Assembly: GCA_037974335.1 (NCBI GenBank)
Contig: CM075743.1
Location: 7,202,449 to 7,266,448, forward strand
DNA from: Prionace glauca
Lineage: Eukaryota > Chordata > Chondrichthyes > Carcharhiniformes > Carcharhinidae
Direction of reading: 5' to 3'
DNA: 64,000 bases
Notes under the pieces: model-generated
The model's database searches: none
Told to the model about the DNA's origin: nothing
Seen by the model: only the letters and a program-made list of their open reading frames with translations
Shown here: positions 46,269 to 57,327 of the stretch, in pieces
How positions within the stretch are numbered: position 1 is the first letter of the stretch
How the letters are laid out: every line of letters begins with the position of its first letter
Made by a program: the position numbers and the translations under genes

Positions 46269-46964
46269 TATATACATACTTTGGACCAGCTCCTTCAGGA
46301 TTGAGCCAATCGTGACAGCGGCCATCTCTGTGATGCATTTGGTGTCTGGATGTGTTCTGGGACAGTTGCCATCGCAGTAGGATGTGGGATACAGGAATGC
46401 GACACCAACTCACTGAGAGGGAGAAGCACATTCAGCAGGCAAGGCCCTCGTCCTAGTGCTGGGGTGAGGCAATTTGAAGCCTGTACTCTTCCAGTAGGAG
46501 CAATGTATCCTGCTTTTCGAGTAATGTCCTTTCTTCCTTTTTGTCATCGCAAGCAGGAGTGAATCAGGGAATGGCCTCAATTATAGAATCTCAGCACCAG
46601 GGCTGTGATCTCATTCATCTTCCCAGCCTGATCAATATTTTATACAGATAAAAACCTGGGTCATGTGAAGCCACATTCTCTATGAATATAGAGGCTCCTT
46701 TAGACCCCAGAAGTTTTGTCCGCGTTTCTTTATCATATTTGAAGCAGAAACACAATATCTAAAGTGTAAAGTTGATCTATATTATGAAGCGATGTTAATT
46801 GGCCAGAAATGAGGGTGTGTTATCTTATTCAATAGATAGGATGGCAGGAAAGATAGTTGAGGACGCAGGCAAGAGTTTCTTCAACATGACATTTGCTCAA
46901 CGTGGGGGGAAGTAATGGGTTTAATCAGTATCCTGAGATATTTGATTTCCATGTGGACAACATA
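46269..46964. other. Stretch without recognised gene
   Basis: No splice-supported exon or known repeat seen. Intron 1 of gene A in the model. Confidence 0.4.
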
Positions 46965-47265
46965 GTAAAGCTTATTTATTAGTGTCACAAGTAGGCCGAC
47001 ATTAACTTTGCAATGAAGTTACTGTGAAAATCCCTTCGTCGCCAAACTCAGGTGCCAATTTGGGTACACCAAGAGAGTATTTGCATGACCAATGCATCTA
47101 ACCAGCATGTCTTTTGAGCTTTGGGAGGAAACCGGAGCATCCGGAGGAAACCCACAGACATGGGGAGAATGTGCAGAGTCTGCACAGACAGTGACCCAAG
47201 CTGTGAATCGAACCCAAGTCCCTGGCACTGTGAGGCAGCAGTGCTAACCACACTGTCACCGTATT
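46965..47265 (-). mobile_element. tRNA-headed SINE, aataaataaa subtype
   Basis: From agcttatttattagtgtcac to gctaaccacactgtcacc. Confidence 0.85.
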
Positions 47266-47474
47266 TCACAGCACAGAAAGAAACTCTACTGCCCATCATT
47301 GTAACTGCAGAACTCTCAGGAAGAACTATCCAAACTGTCCTTATTCCCCATCTTCCTCTCTTTTCTTTACTTCGGGCATGAAAGGTATGATGGATTCTTT
47401 TCCTGTCGCTATCTCTGGGTGGCAGGAGTGAGCACCATGTGGATTTCTAGATTAATTTGCAAATTGTACTCATT

Positions 47475-47812
47475 GGCGGCACGGTAGCACAGTGGTTAGC
47501 ACTGCTGCTTCACAGCTCCAGGGTCCTGGGTTCGATTCCCGGCTCGGGTCACTGCCTGTGTGGAGTTTGCACATTCTCCTCGTGTCTGCGTGGGTTTCCT
47601 CCGGGTGCTCCGGTTTCCTCCCACAGTCCAAAGATGTGCGGGTTAGGTTCATTGGCTATGCTAAAATTGCCCCTTAGTGTCCTGGGATGTGTAGGTTAGA
47701 GGGATTAGCAGGTAAATGTGTAGGGATATGGGGATTGGGTCTGGGTGGGATTGTGTTCGGTGCAGACTCGATGGGCCGAAGGGCCTGTTTCTGCACTGTA
47801 GGGTTCTATGCT
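47475..47812 (+). mobile_element. Full-length, well-preserved tRNA-headed SINE
   Basis: Head ggcggcacggtagcacagtg, box B gggttcgattcccgg, central gtgtctgcgtgggtttcctc, and tail ctgcactgtagggttctatg. Best-preserved copy in the window and a near mirror of 9163-9503. Confidence 0.9.
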
Positions 47813-48160
47813 GGTTCTATTTGTTGACATTCCTGTAATGTCCTCCAATATCCCACTATCCCCCTCCCAGAGGAGACTCTCCATTCCTCGGAAATAAAAT
47901 GCCCCACCGTTCATGGCCGTGCTTTCAATTAGATCCAACATTTTGAAACTCTGTTGTCAAACCTCTCCTTCTCACCAAATCCCTCTCCCCCTCTTTAAAA
48001 CCCATCTCTTTGACTGATCTTCAGGTTCACCCTTTCAGCCTGCCCTCCTTTGCCCAGAGTCTGTGTTCCTTTACTCCTGTGTGAAGAACTTGGAGCCAAT
48101 TTCCTCAGATTCTACACAAACCTGAACTGCCGTTCTAAATGTAGAACTGGAAAATCTTAC

Positions 48161-48200
48161 TTGACATCGAAGTGAGGATCAGGAATGCGCTGAACCTCAT
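48161..48200 (-). CDS. Gene A signal peptide exon with start codon
   Basis: The ATG at 48200-48198 starts MRFSAFLILTSMS and is followed at phase 1 by the donor gtaagatttt. The Kozak context is cgggaccATGA. One Arg followed by a hydrophobic run is typical of a short first exon encoding most of a signal peptide, and phase 1 splicing into a V exon is the rule in this superfamily. The signal h-region is short, and the cleavage site would lie at or after the junction. It precedes the V2 exons on the minus strand with no other candidate start between. Only 40 bp support it, so the call rests on position, phase, start context and donor. Confidence 0.58.
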
Positions 48201-48269
48201 GGTCCCGGCGAAAGTATCTCCAGTGATCGGCACAAGTGTCCCTAAGTGGGTCAGAGGATCTGCACTGAA

Positions 48270-48345
48270 TCATTTACTTCCTGGTAGCAGTGGAACTATC
48301 TCCCCCACACCCACAGCATCAGGGAAGTTGACCAACCACACGCTT
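48270..48345 (-). promoter_or_regulatory. Candidate myeloid/lymphoid-type promoter elements of gene A
   Basis: Within 150 bp upstream of the signal exon, on the gene strand, there is an ETS/PU.1-type core (caggaagt, at about 48276-48283) and a RUNX-type core (tgtggtt, 48334-48340). ETS plus RUNX is a common pairing in TATA-less leukocyte promoters. I see no clear TATA box at a usual distance. This is motif-level inference only. Confidence 0.3.
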
Positions 48346-48649
48346 TCGCAACATGGTTTGTGTTGATGTCATTGGGGACAGTTGCAGGAAATGATCGGCC
48401 CTTGGCTGACTGGTGTCAAAGTACAATGTTACATGAAGTTGTTATCAAAGGAAAGACATCTCCTTTGTAAATATATTTTCAGTTTTTACTTCTGGTTGCT
48501 CTGCTTTTTGCTGTAATGTGTGTTGAAGCAATAATCACCCTCCTTGGTGCTTTACATTGGAAATTAATTCCAATGCATCCTGTTTGGGTCACGATTATTT
48601 AGTGATGATGTGATTTAGTGATTAGGCCTCAGTGGTTATTTACTAAACT

Positions 48650-50145
48650 TCGCTGGATTCCGGGGAAGTGCTGGAAGATTGGAAAACGGCTAATGTTACG
48701 CCGCTGTTTAAAAAAGGTAGCAGACAAAAGGCAGGGAATTATAGGCCAGTTCGTTTAACGTCTGTAGTTGGAAAAATGCTTGAATCCGTCATCAAAGAAG
48801 AAATAGCAAGGCACCTATAAAAGAATGGTTTGATAGAGCAGAGCAGCATGGATTCGTTAAGGGGAAGTCGTGTTTGACGAATTTATTGGATTTCTATGAG
48901 GATGTGACTAGTGCGGTAGACAGAGGGGAACCGGTGGATGTGATGTTTCTCGATTTTCAAAAGGCGTTTGATAAGGTGCCACGCTAAAGGTTGCTTCAGA
49001 AGGTTAGGGGGCATGGAGTTGGGGGTAAGGTGTTAGTGTGGATAGAGGATTGGTTGTCTAATAGGAGGCAGAGAGTTGGTATCAATGGGTGCTATTCTGA
49101 TTGGTGGTTGATGACTAGTGGAGTGCCGCAGGGATCAGTGCTGGGGCCTCAGCTATTTACCATTTATATAGATGATCTGGAGGAGGGGGCTGAGTGTAGG
49201 GTACCAAAATTTGCTGATGACACAAAGATGAATGGAAAAGCAAATTGTGCGGAGGGTGTAGAAAGTCTGCAGAGGGATCTGGATAGGCTGAGCGAGTGGG
49301 CGAGGGCCTGGCAGATGGAGTACAATGTTAGCAAGTGTGAGGTTATTCACTTTGGCAGAAATAATAGTAGGAGGGATTACAATTTAAAGGGTGAAAAGCT
49401 GCAGCATGCTATGGTGCAGAGGGACCTGGGGGTCCTTGAGCATGAGTCGCAAAAACCCAGTCTGCAGGTGCAGCAGGTGATCAAGAAGGCAAATGGAATG
49501 CTGGTCTTTATAGCGAGGGGATAGAATATAAAAGCAGGGAGGTCTTGCTGCAACTGTACAGGGCACTGGTGAGGCCGCAGCTGGAGTACTGTGTGCAGTT
49601 TTGGTCGCCGCACTTGCGCCAGGATATTTTGGCCTTGGAGGGAGTGCAGAGGAGGTTCACTAAGCTGATACCGGAGATGAGGGGGTTAGATAATGAAGAG
49701 AGACGAAATAGACTGGGTCTGTACTCGTTGGAGTTTAGAAGGATGAGGGGGGATCTTATAGAGACGTATAAGATAATGGAAGGGATGGATAGGGTAGAGG
49801 TAGAGAGGTTCTTCCCGCTCAGAAAGGACAGCAGGACTAGAGGGCACAGCCTCAAGATAAGGCGGGGGGGGCGTTTTAGAACGGAATTGAGGAGGAACTT
49901 CTTCACTCAAAGGGTGGTAAAACTCTGGAATTCTCTGCCCGTTGAAGTGGTGGAGGCTACCTCGCTAAATATATTTAAATCACGGGTAGAAAGGTTTTTG
50001 ACAGACAAGGGGATTAAGGGTTATGGGGAGAAAGCGGGAAAGTGGAACTGATCCACTTCCGATCAGCCATGATCTTATAGAATGGCGGGGCAGGATCGAA
50101 GGGCTAGATGGCCTACTCCTGCTCCTATTTCTTATGTTCTTATGA
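48650..50145 (+). mobile_element. CR1-like LINE family B, 5'-truncated
   Basis: Begins inside RT (gaagtgctggaagattggaa). It encodes SGVPQGSVLGPQLFTIYIDDL and PKFADDTKMNG (48991-49524), then RRFTKLIPEMRGL to FKSRVERFL (49545-50051). Frame breaks lie near 48820, 48985 and 49524. The 3' terminus is ctcctatttcttatgttctt. It lies just upstream of the candidate gene A promoter, in the opposite orientation. Confidence 0.9.
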
Positions 50146-50644
50146 TCAACAATTCAATTGGAGGGATGGGAATCAGTGTGAGTGGGTTTTCAGGGAGTGT
50201 AAAGAGGAACAGGACTGAGGGTGTTTTAACTTGAAGCACATACATAGTATTGGGAACTGGGGTGTCTGCTCCCTCGGGTTTATGAGATTCAAAGAGAAAC
50301 CGAGCTTATCAGATTTCTATTCATTTATTATCAGAGCTCTATCGACCTTTAATGTTTGACCTTTAATCCTTTTCACTGTATCCCAATACATGTGAGAATA
50401 ATAAATAAAAAGACGTCAAATCAATTGCAGAGGCTGACAGTGCTACATTCAATATCTGACATGTAACATTGAGTGAGACCACCTAACCAGCCATGATCAA
50501 CCTCTGTGCCCCTCCCCTGCCCCTTCCAAACCTCCACCCCAGCTGAAAATGTTCCTCAGCTGAAGCATTGGATGTGATCAATGGTCACTCCCACATTCAC
50601 TTAGCTGAAGTCACATGAATATTTTCCTCAGTTCAATGGGTTTT
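50146..50644. other. Stretch without recognised gene
   Basis: Contains the phrase cactgtatcccaatacatgt and aataataaataaa near 50370-50410, suggesting an old repeat tail. No exon seen. Confidence 0.35.
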
Positions 50645-50785
50645 CCACGTTGATGTGGAGATGCCGGTGTTGGACTGGGGTAAGCACAGTAAGAAGTCTC
50701 AAACACCAAGTTAAAGTCCAGCCAAATAAACCTGTTGGACTTTAACCTGGGGTTGTGAGACTTCTTATTTTCGACATTGGCAGAT
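50645..50785. repeat. Short fold-back of repeat family F
   Basis: Left side gatgtggagatgccggtgtt followed by taagaagtctcaaacaccaa. The right side is its reverse complement, ggttgtgagacttctta, with the arms meeting around ccaaataaacctgttgg. Same one-sided extension as the element at 10268-10781. Confidence 0.75.
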
Positions 50786-50937
50786 GTAATCACAGGCTAC
50801 TGAGCTGAGGGCTTAGTGCGGCATTTGGGTTTTAAATAAAGTTTTATTGTGAGTGAGACATTGTCACTGGGTTGAGTCAGTCTCCATTCCTTGTACACCT
50901 AGCTGAAGGTTCACTGGATCATTTGTGTCCCTGCAGC

Positions 50938-51012
50938 CAGCCGCCCCCCCTCTCCTCATGCCACCCCCCCCCCCCCCCACCATGCCCCCCCCCCCCCCCC
51001 CCCCCCCCTCTT
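50938..51012. repeat. Poly-C / CCCCCCA tract
   Basis: Two long C runs around ccaccatgcccc. The minus strand is G-rich and could form quadruplexes. The Pro-rich open frame here is an artefact. 51020-51756 shows no gene. Confidence 0.85.
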
Positions 51013-51756
51013 CCCTCCCGCGCTCCCAAACCCCGGCCCTGAAATTCCACCTCCCCAGACACGTCTGTCTGTCTGACTCTGACTTGCATCCGAACAGGAT
51101 TCAGCCGTCCCTTGTGTTGCAGTAACTATTGGTAATTTATTCACACCCCAAATGTCCAATTCATCAACTCACTTGATTCTTTCTAACCTCCTTAATCTTT
51201 GTGAATCTCTGAAGTTAAAACGAGATGTATGTGTACAAACGTAACATTTCCAACATCAAACATTTTGAATGAACATGTGCAAGGGTCACACATTTTCATG
51301 ACTATTCTTGGTAATCTTCTCAGCTACTTCTGATGACGTTGTTTCATCTTAACTTCCTGGTTTAACTTCAGGCTTGTTTCTCTAACTCTGCCCCGATCAG
51401 GATTCTCTTTCTGTCTGGTTTTGTCCCTCTTCTACTCACTGTGCTAAATGTTCTCGGGAAAATGGACATGAAGACAGAGTGCCAGCTACGATTCACCAAC
51501 TGATTGAGGGCATATTGAAGTGTTGGAAGACCTGTTTAAAAAGAAAGTACAAGTAAAGTCATAGATCAAAAACTGTTGATGCTGTAACGTGCCCAATTTC
51601 TGGAAGAGGGGAATTTGGCCTGTAGTCCCTCCTGAGAGGACAAGGAATTTGGCACTTGAAAAGCAGAGACACTTGAAAGGAGGGCACGGAAAATGCAAAA
51701 GGCTGGATTTTAATCACCATGACTTTGGAAAGTGTCAGGAAGCTCCAGTTCAGCCC

Positions 51757-52190
51757 ATAGTCCAAAAGATGTGCTGGTTAGATGCATTGGCCCTGCTAAA
51801 TTTGCCCACAGTGTACCCATACAGGTGCCAGAATGTAGCAACTAGGGGATTTTCACACTAACTTTAAATACAGTTTATTTATTCGTCCCAAGTAAGGCTT
51901 ACATTAACAGAGCAATGAAATTACTGTGATAATCCCCTAGTCGCCACACTCTGGCACCTGTTCGGGTAAACTGAGGGAGAGTTTAGCATGGCCAATGCAC
52001 CTCACCAGCACATCTTTCTGAATGTGAGAGGAAACTGGAGCACTCAGAGGGAACCAATGCCAATATAGGAAGAAAGTGCAAACTGCACACAGACAGTGAC
52101 CCAAGCCAGGAATCAAACCCAGGTCCCTGGTGCTATTGCAGTGTTAAATTATGTCTCCTTGTGACACCAATAAATAAACTTTATATATAC
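51757..52190 (+). mobile_element. SINE interrupted by an inverted SINE
   Basis: A plus-strand SINE 3' half (51757-51875, ending at 52140-52190 with aataaacttta) is split by a minus-strand SINE (51876-52136). Confidence 0.7.
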
Positions 52191-52554
52191 TTTTAAACTT
52201 GAAACCTAAGATTGGATAAAGTAAAAATTTAAGCATTGGATGAAATAAAGATGAAAGAAGTTCCAACAAAATAATGTTTAAAGAATTGGTTAAAAGGGCA
52301 ATGCAGTTGTCTGGAAGGTTTTAATACATGAATTAGCTTAGCAGCAAGGCAAACAGGTATTTACCTCAGTGAAGCGGAGAACAATAGGGTATAGAATTGT
52401 AAAACTGAGGAAGAGATCTATTCAAAGTGAAGACACATGAAAGCAGGTCACACTTACATGCTAAAAGTATGGCTTCTAAGGTGAGTCCAATAGAGCGAGT
52501 GAGATCAAAATGGAAATATGATATGTCAGTAGCAGGGTGCTGATGAGTGTTTCA

Positions 52555-52812
52555 GAACATCGCCATGGCCAGATGGTAAGAGAAACTCTCTGGAAAGCAG
52601 CATTCTGTTCTAGAAGATGTGGTTAAGCCCCAAAGCAGATCTGAGCTCAGCGATATCTGGAACATTTCTGAAATCTTGAACTTCACCCCTGGTAGGATGT
52701 AACCATTCTTCATTCGCCCTGTGACCCAAACACTCCACAGAAATTGGAAACATTTTGCATCTGAGCGCCTTTGCCCGAACTCCATGCTTTTCCAAAGGTT
52801 GGAGCACCATTT
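52555..52812 (-). mobile_element. Fossil Gypsy-type RT fragment
   Basis: The minus strand shows wording of the Gypsy RT thumb/RNase H junction (VECLGHRANEEWLHPT and VPDIAELRSALGLNHIF). Isolated, broken and without LTRs nearby. Confidence 0.65.
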
Positions 52813-53094
52813 TCAGCCTGTCATCACAGGACCGACTGCTTGGAGCTCAAATAAATATTTAACCCAGTAATGCCCTACTCAGTGTGAGAATAATGTGACA
52901 TTTAGGCTTCTTCAGAGTGAGTGCATGAAGAAATAATCTTTATTTTTAAACGCATGAAAGCCTCCTGCTGTTCCTTTAAACTGACCGGGCGCTAAAGGGA
53001 CCTTAGAGTCACACAGATAAACCGTTCCAGAAACAGCCACACTGATTCCTGGCAGTAAGGGAAGGGAACTGGAGGGTTTCTGTTCATAAAGTTT

Positions 53095-53365
53095 AAAGAT
53101 TATTCATTTATTAGTCACAAGTAAGGCTTACATTAACACTGCAGTGAAGTTATTGTGAAATTCCCCGAGTTGCCACACTTTGGCCCCTGTTCGGGTCAAT
53201 GCACCCAACTAGCACGTCTTTCAGAGTGTGTGAGGAAACCGGAGCACCCAGAGGAAACCCATGCAGACATGGGGAGAATGTGCAGACTCTGCATAGAAAG
53301 TGACCCAAGCTGGGAATCTAATCTGGTTCCCTGGCGCTGTGAGGCAGCAGTGCTAACTGCTGTTC
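53095..53365 (-). mobile_element. tRNA-headed SINE, aataaataaa subtype
   Basis: From tattcatttattagtcacaa to ggcagcagtgctaactgctg. Confidence 0.85.
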
Positions 53366-53509
53366 TCAGAATTTGCTGCTGCAGCCAAGATTGGAACCAA
53401 TTGAACTAAAAGGAGCCAAATCTGACATGAAAAGAATAAATTGGGAAGAAGAAGGGAAAGTGCAGCAGCTGAAAGTGTTTCTTTGAAATGAAAAGCCTCG
53501 AGCAGCATG

Positions 53510-53950
53510 TTTTGTGCGTTTGTTACCACTAGAGGGTGGAGTGGCTCGATTCAATGTGAACTCATTTGTGGAAGTGGAGGATTTAACTCAGCAAAGGTTA
53601 CCAGCCCCAACAACAGAGCAGCTTCAAGCAATAACTAACCCAATGGGACACACTGTGAGGAAATGGGCACAACACACTGAGCAACTGGAAATGCTGGCTG
53701 AGGAGCTTGGCCTCAACTGGAACAGGCAGAAGACACAAACCCAACACGGACCAGGTGATCCTCGGCAAGATTAAGCTGGAGGAGCAGAGGCAAGAGTTTG
53801 AGGCAGGGAAGGAAAAGGGGGATTCCAGGAAAGAGAGTTGGAGTGATCCTTCCTGCTGGAGAAGCTTGAGGATGAATTACAAGCACCAAATGATAGGGAA
53901 CTAAAGCAGATTGAAGCAGCAAAGGAGAAATTGTCTTCACCCCATGGGGA
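53510..53950 (+). other. Unrecognised open segment, possibly old element coding
   Basis: The frame 53514-53774 and its continuation give hydrophilic sequence such as EQLQAITNPMGHTVRKWAQH and LEEQRQEFEAGKEKG. The Glu/Gln-rich character resembles coiled regions of old element proteins, but I cannot name it. No splice sites support a host exon. Confidence 0.25.
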
Positions 53951-53984
53951 CATCACTTGATTGGCACCATATCCTCAACCATCC

Positions 53985-54365
53985 ACTCCCCTCACCCTCG
54001 ACGCTCAGTAGCAGCAGTGTGTAACATCTACACAATACACTGCAGCAATTCACCAAAGATCCTTAGACAGCACCTTCCAAACCCACAACCACTTCCAGCT
54101 ATAAGGACAAGGGCAGCAGATACATGGGAACACCACCACCTGCAAGTTCCCCTCCAAGCCGCTCACCCATCCTGACTTGGGAATATCTCGCCGTTCCTTC
54201 ACAGTCACTGGGTCAAAATCCTGGAATTCACTTCCCAATGGCATTGTGGGTCAACCCAGTGCAGCGTTTCAAGAAGGCAGCTCACCACCACCCTGGCAAG
54301 GGCAACTAGGGATGGGCAATAAATACTGGCCAGCCAGCGACGCCCGTGACCCACGAATGAATAAA
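53985..54365 (+). repeat. Unclassified repeat E, near full length
   Basis: Landmarks in order: tacactgcagcaattcacca, caccttccaaacccacaacc, catgggaacaccaccacctg, cagtcactgggtcaaaatcc, ggcaactagggatgggcaat, aataaa. The clearest copy for defining the family. Confidence 0.75.
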
Positions 54366-54572
54366 AACTGGAAGATCCCACCAGCAGCCAATGGCAGACC
54401 ACCTCCATCGCCAGAAATATTCCACTTACTTGTTGCGCGATGTTGGGCAATTAATTATTTTGAAATCCTTGTGAGACATTTGAGTTCCCCTCCTGCATGT
54501 TGTCCTCAGTGGGTTATGAATCTGCATTGTTGGGTTGAGTGAGATGAGAAGTTTGAACTTTGCCCTGTGATA

Positions 54573-54803
54573 TTTAAGAACATAAGAAATAGGAAATAGG
54601 AGCAGGAGTAGGCCATCTGGCCCTTCGAGCCTGCCCCGCCATTCAATAAGATCATGGCTGATCTGTCGTGACTCAGCTGCACCTTCCCGCCCTCTCCCCA
54701 TAACCCTTAATCCCTTCTCTTATCAAAAACCCATCAACCCGTTTCTTAAAAATATTTAGCGAGGCAGCCTCCACCACTTCAACGGGCAGAGAATTCCAGA
54801 GAT
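54573..54803 (-). mobile_element. LINE family B 3' end fragment
   Basis: Starts aagaacataagaaataggaa and runs to acgggcagagaattccagag, closely matching 29000-29235. Confidence 0.88.
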
Positions 54804-56732
54804 TTTTCAGTGGGTAATTCTACACAGACTTTTATTTCCCCCGTGGTTTCCACAAGGTGTTGTTTGCCTTTGGGTAAAACATCTTCCCTTTTCCACATAC
54901 CTCAGGGAGGGATTTGCCCCCAATCTATTCCCTGGGACATTACTGCCCTCAGGCGTCAGCCAGGATTTTGCTGAACCCTCTGTGGGGCTATAACCGGGTG
55001 AGGCGTCTCCATCAATGTGTGTCTGCCCCCTTGGGAATTCTCTTGGGAACCTTCGAGAACTTTCCAGGGAACACTTTTACCAACACCGTATGATTTGTTT
55101 TGCTTTCACTTTGCATCTCTGAAACCTTTGGGATGAATCGGGGGTGATTCTCCCCAAAAATATCCAAGTGTTGAATTCATGTTAAAACTGGATCGAATCC
55201 GGCTGGATTTTTCAGCGGGAGTTTCCAAATGAATCTCCCACGTTGTGCATTGCAGAGTGCAGTAGCGTGAATCACCCTAAAGGTCAGTGAGCTGTGCCTA
55301 TTGCCATTGGAGAGGCCAGCAGCGTAGTGCTGAGCAAGTCACTGCGCATACGCTGATCGTTCAGAGCAGAGATTGATGCATGTGCAATAATCCTGCACTG
55401 CTGGCCTCCCGATGTCTGACTAGCCCCGCAACTCCCACACCGCCAACTGTGTGAGCACCCCATCCCCAAGCGAGGCTCGATTGCTGGCCCCCCCCACAAC
55501 ACGCTCGGACCAGACTCAAACCACTTCCCCCCACCCCCACTCAGCCCTGGCTGTCCCTATCTCCCAATTGGTGCTGGTTCCCCCCCCCCCATCCCTGCAG
55601 TCCCGACTCCCCCCCCCCCCCCCCCCCCCTGCAATTCTAACCCCCTCCCTGCAGTCCTGACTGACACAGCCGGCTGCCCCCTCCCACCTTGATGGCCAGC
55701 ACCGATTGCTGGCCTCCCTCCCTCGATCACTCACCTGAATAATAGGGAGTGAGATGGCTTGATTTTGGGTTCAGACGTAGCTCGGCGCAACATCGAGGGC
55801 CGAAGGGCCTGTACTGTGCTGTACTGTTCTATGTTCTGTCACTCAGCTCAAAGTACAGAGTGGCCACGGAACCCCCCCGCACTCACAGATTGCACCCCTC
55901 ATTCACCCTGAAATCCTACTCATCAGCCCCACCCTCTCAAATTGGCCCCTCCCCTTGGCCGTGCCCTATGATCAGTGGGCAGTGCCAAAATGTCCCTTGG
56001 GCATTGGCACTTTAGCCCTTGGGCAGTGTCAGGGCCAGTTTTGCATTGCCAAGTTGGCAATACCCAGGGGGCACCCCCTCGCAGTACCCAACCCCATGGA
56101 ACGTCTCGATGGCCCCTCATTTCTCGCCTCACCTCGAGTGGGAGTCTGTGCCAAACCCCGCTGGATTGAAATACTCCTGTCAGGGGAGGGAGAGGCTGAT
56201 TTAAAACACGTTCAAATGAAGGTCGGCAGACATTTTGCAACTGCACCAATTTCCGGGGCGGAGCTGACTGCACCAAAATTCCGGCTATGGGAGATGTGCA
56301 GCGGTCGTGAGGCCCGGTGAGGAGGCCCAGAAGCTGCCCCTGCTCGAGTCTCCTGGTCACGGCACGACAAAAGCAGCAGAGCAGGGCTGGGAGAATCATT
56401 CCCGTGATGTTTGAAGGACAATGATATCCTTTCACGAAGCTTGGAATACAAAAGGAATCATTTTCCCCTTTGTGTGAAAAGCTCTCACGGGTATTCTGGT
56501 CCTCACTGTTACAGTTGAGCTGATGGCCTACAGACACCATGCAGCCCACAGCACCCCCTGTTGGTTTCTTGCCATGCTAAAATCATCCTTCAATGTGCCC
56601 AGGCTTCTGAAACTGAAAACACTCAGGGCAGGCTGAAACCATCCAGAACGACATTCCTGGATTGAATAAGATTTTTCAGAAACAAAAGGCTGTAATGGTC
56701 TCAAGGCCCGGAAGGAGATGGCTGCAGACACA
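54804..56732. other. Stretch without recognised gene; poly-C tract and LINE scrap
   Basis: A C-rich tract lies at 55575-55630. A LINE 3' end-like piece (gggccgaagggcctgtactg) lies at 55790-55842. Several chance frames near 55923-56549 lack splice or family support. Confidence 0.4.
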
Positions 56733-57245
56733 GGGAGGCACGGTGGCACAGTGGTTAGCACTGCTGTCTCACAACGCCCGGTGCCCGGGTTCAATCCCCA
56801 GCTTGGGTCACTGCCTGCGTAGAATTTGTACATTCTCCCTGTGTCTGCGTGGGGTTTCTCCGAGTGCTCTGGTTTCTTCCCAGGTTCCAATGATACACAG
56901 GCCAGGTAGATTGGCCAAGCTTATTTGCCCCTTAGTTTCAGGGAGTTAGCCGGGTAAATAAGTGGGTGTTATTGGGATAGGGCCTGGGTGATGTAGGAGG
57001 GAAATAGAGCGAGTTGAGCCTTGGAGACTGAGTTGAACTTTGAGGAAAGTTTATATTTCACATGCGTGAGAGAGAGCTGGACTCCAGCCTGAAATCTCAG
57101 GTTTCCTGGGAGTCATTCTCTGCCCCTGATCGATTGGTACAAGTTAACATATCTTTAGTCACAAAGGTTTTTGAGGGGATTTCCACAGTCGCTTCGTTGC
57201 ATTGTTAGTGTAAGCCTACTTGCGACACTAATAAATAAACTTTAA
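56733..57245 (+). mobile_element. SINE and adjoining SINE 3' end
   Basis: Full head and centre at 56733-57000 (ggaggcacggtggcacagtg). A separate aataaataaa-type end lies at 57145-57245 (cttgcgacactaataaataa). Confidence 0.75.
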
Positions 57246-57321
57246 AATTTATCCATTTGTGACCATGGCAAAAAACAACTTGACTCCTTAAAATAAAAAT
57301 ATCAAGAAAGTTTATCTATTT

Positions 57322-57327
57322 TTTATT
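57322..57327 (-). terminator. Poly(A) signal AATAAA of gene B
   Basis: AATAAA on the minus strand about 165 bp after the gene B stop codon. It lies in single-copy-looking AT-rich sequence between the stop and a SINE 3' end at 57145-57245. Confidence 0.5.

Larger units (their letters stand above)
3214..48200 (-). other. Gene A: multi-V CD300/pIgR-like inhibitory receptor, gene span
   Basis: Eight exons on the minus strand fit together in order and phase: 48161-48200 (signal), 43139-43465, 35896-36222, 28443-28769, 20115-20441 (four V domains), 11970-12083 (membrane), 6871-6917 and 3214-3387 (tail, stop). All junctions are phase 1 except the last, which is phase 0 on both sides. The sum is 1683 nt, 560 codons plus stop. 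The predicted product is a type I membrane receptor: signal peptide, four V-type Ig domains with the extra disulfide typical of CD300/pIgR/TREM-like domains, one membrane helix, and a tail with ITIM-like tyrosines. Cartilaginous fish are known to have modular receptors of this superfamily (for example MDIRs in skates). Splicing is inferred, and some V exons could be alternative or belong to another transcript. Confidence 0.68.

Noticed and set aside
50925-51125. Proline-rich protein
   Set aside because: Poly-C tract translation.
55923-56549. 208-codon minus-strand frame
   Set aside because: No family resemblance, no splice support and ordinary codon content; most likely chance in GC-rich sequence.
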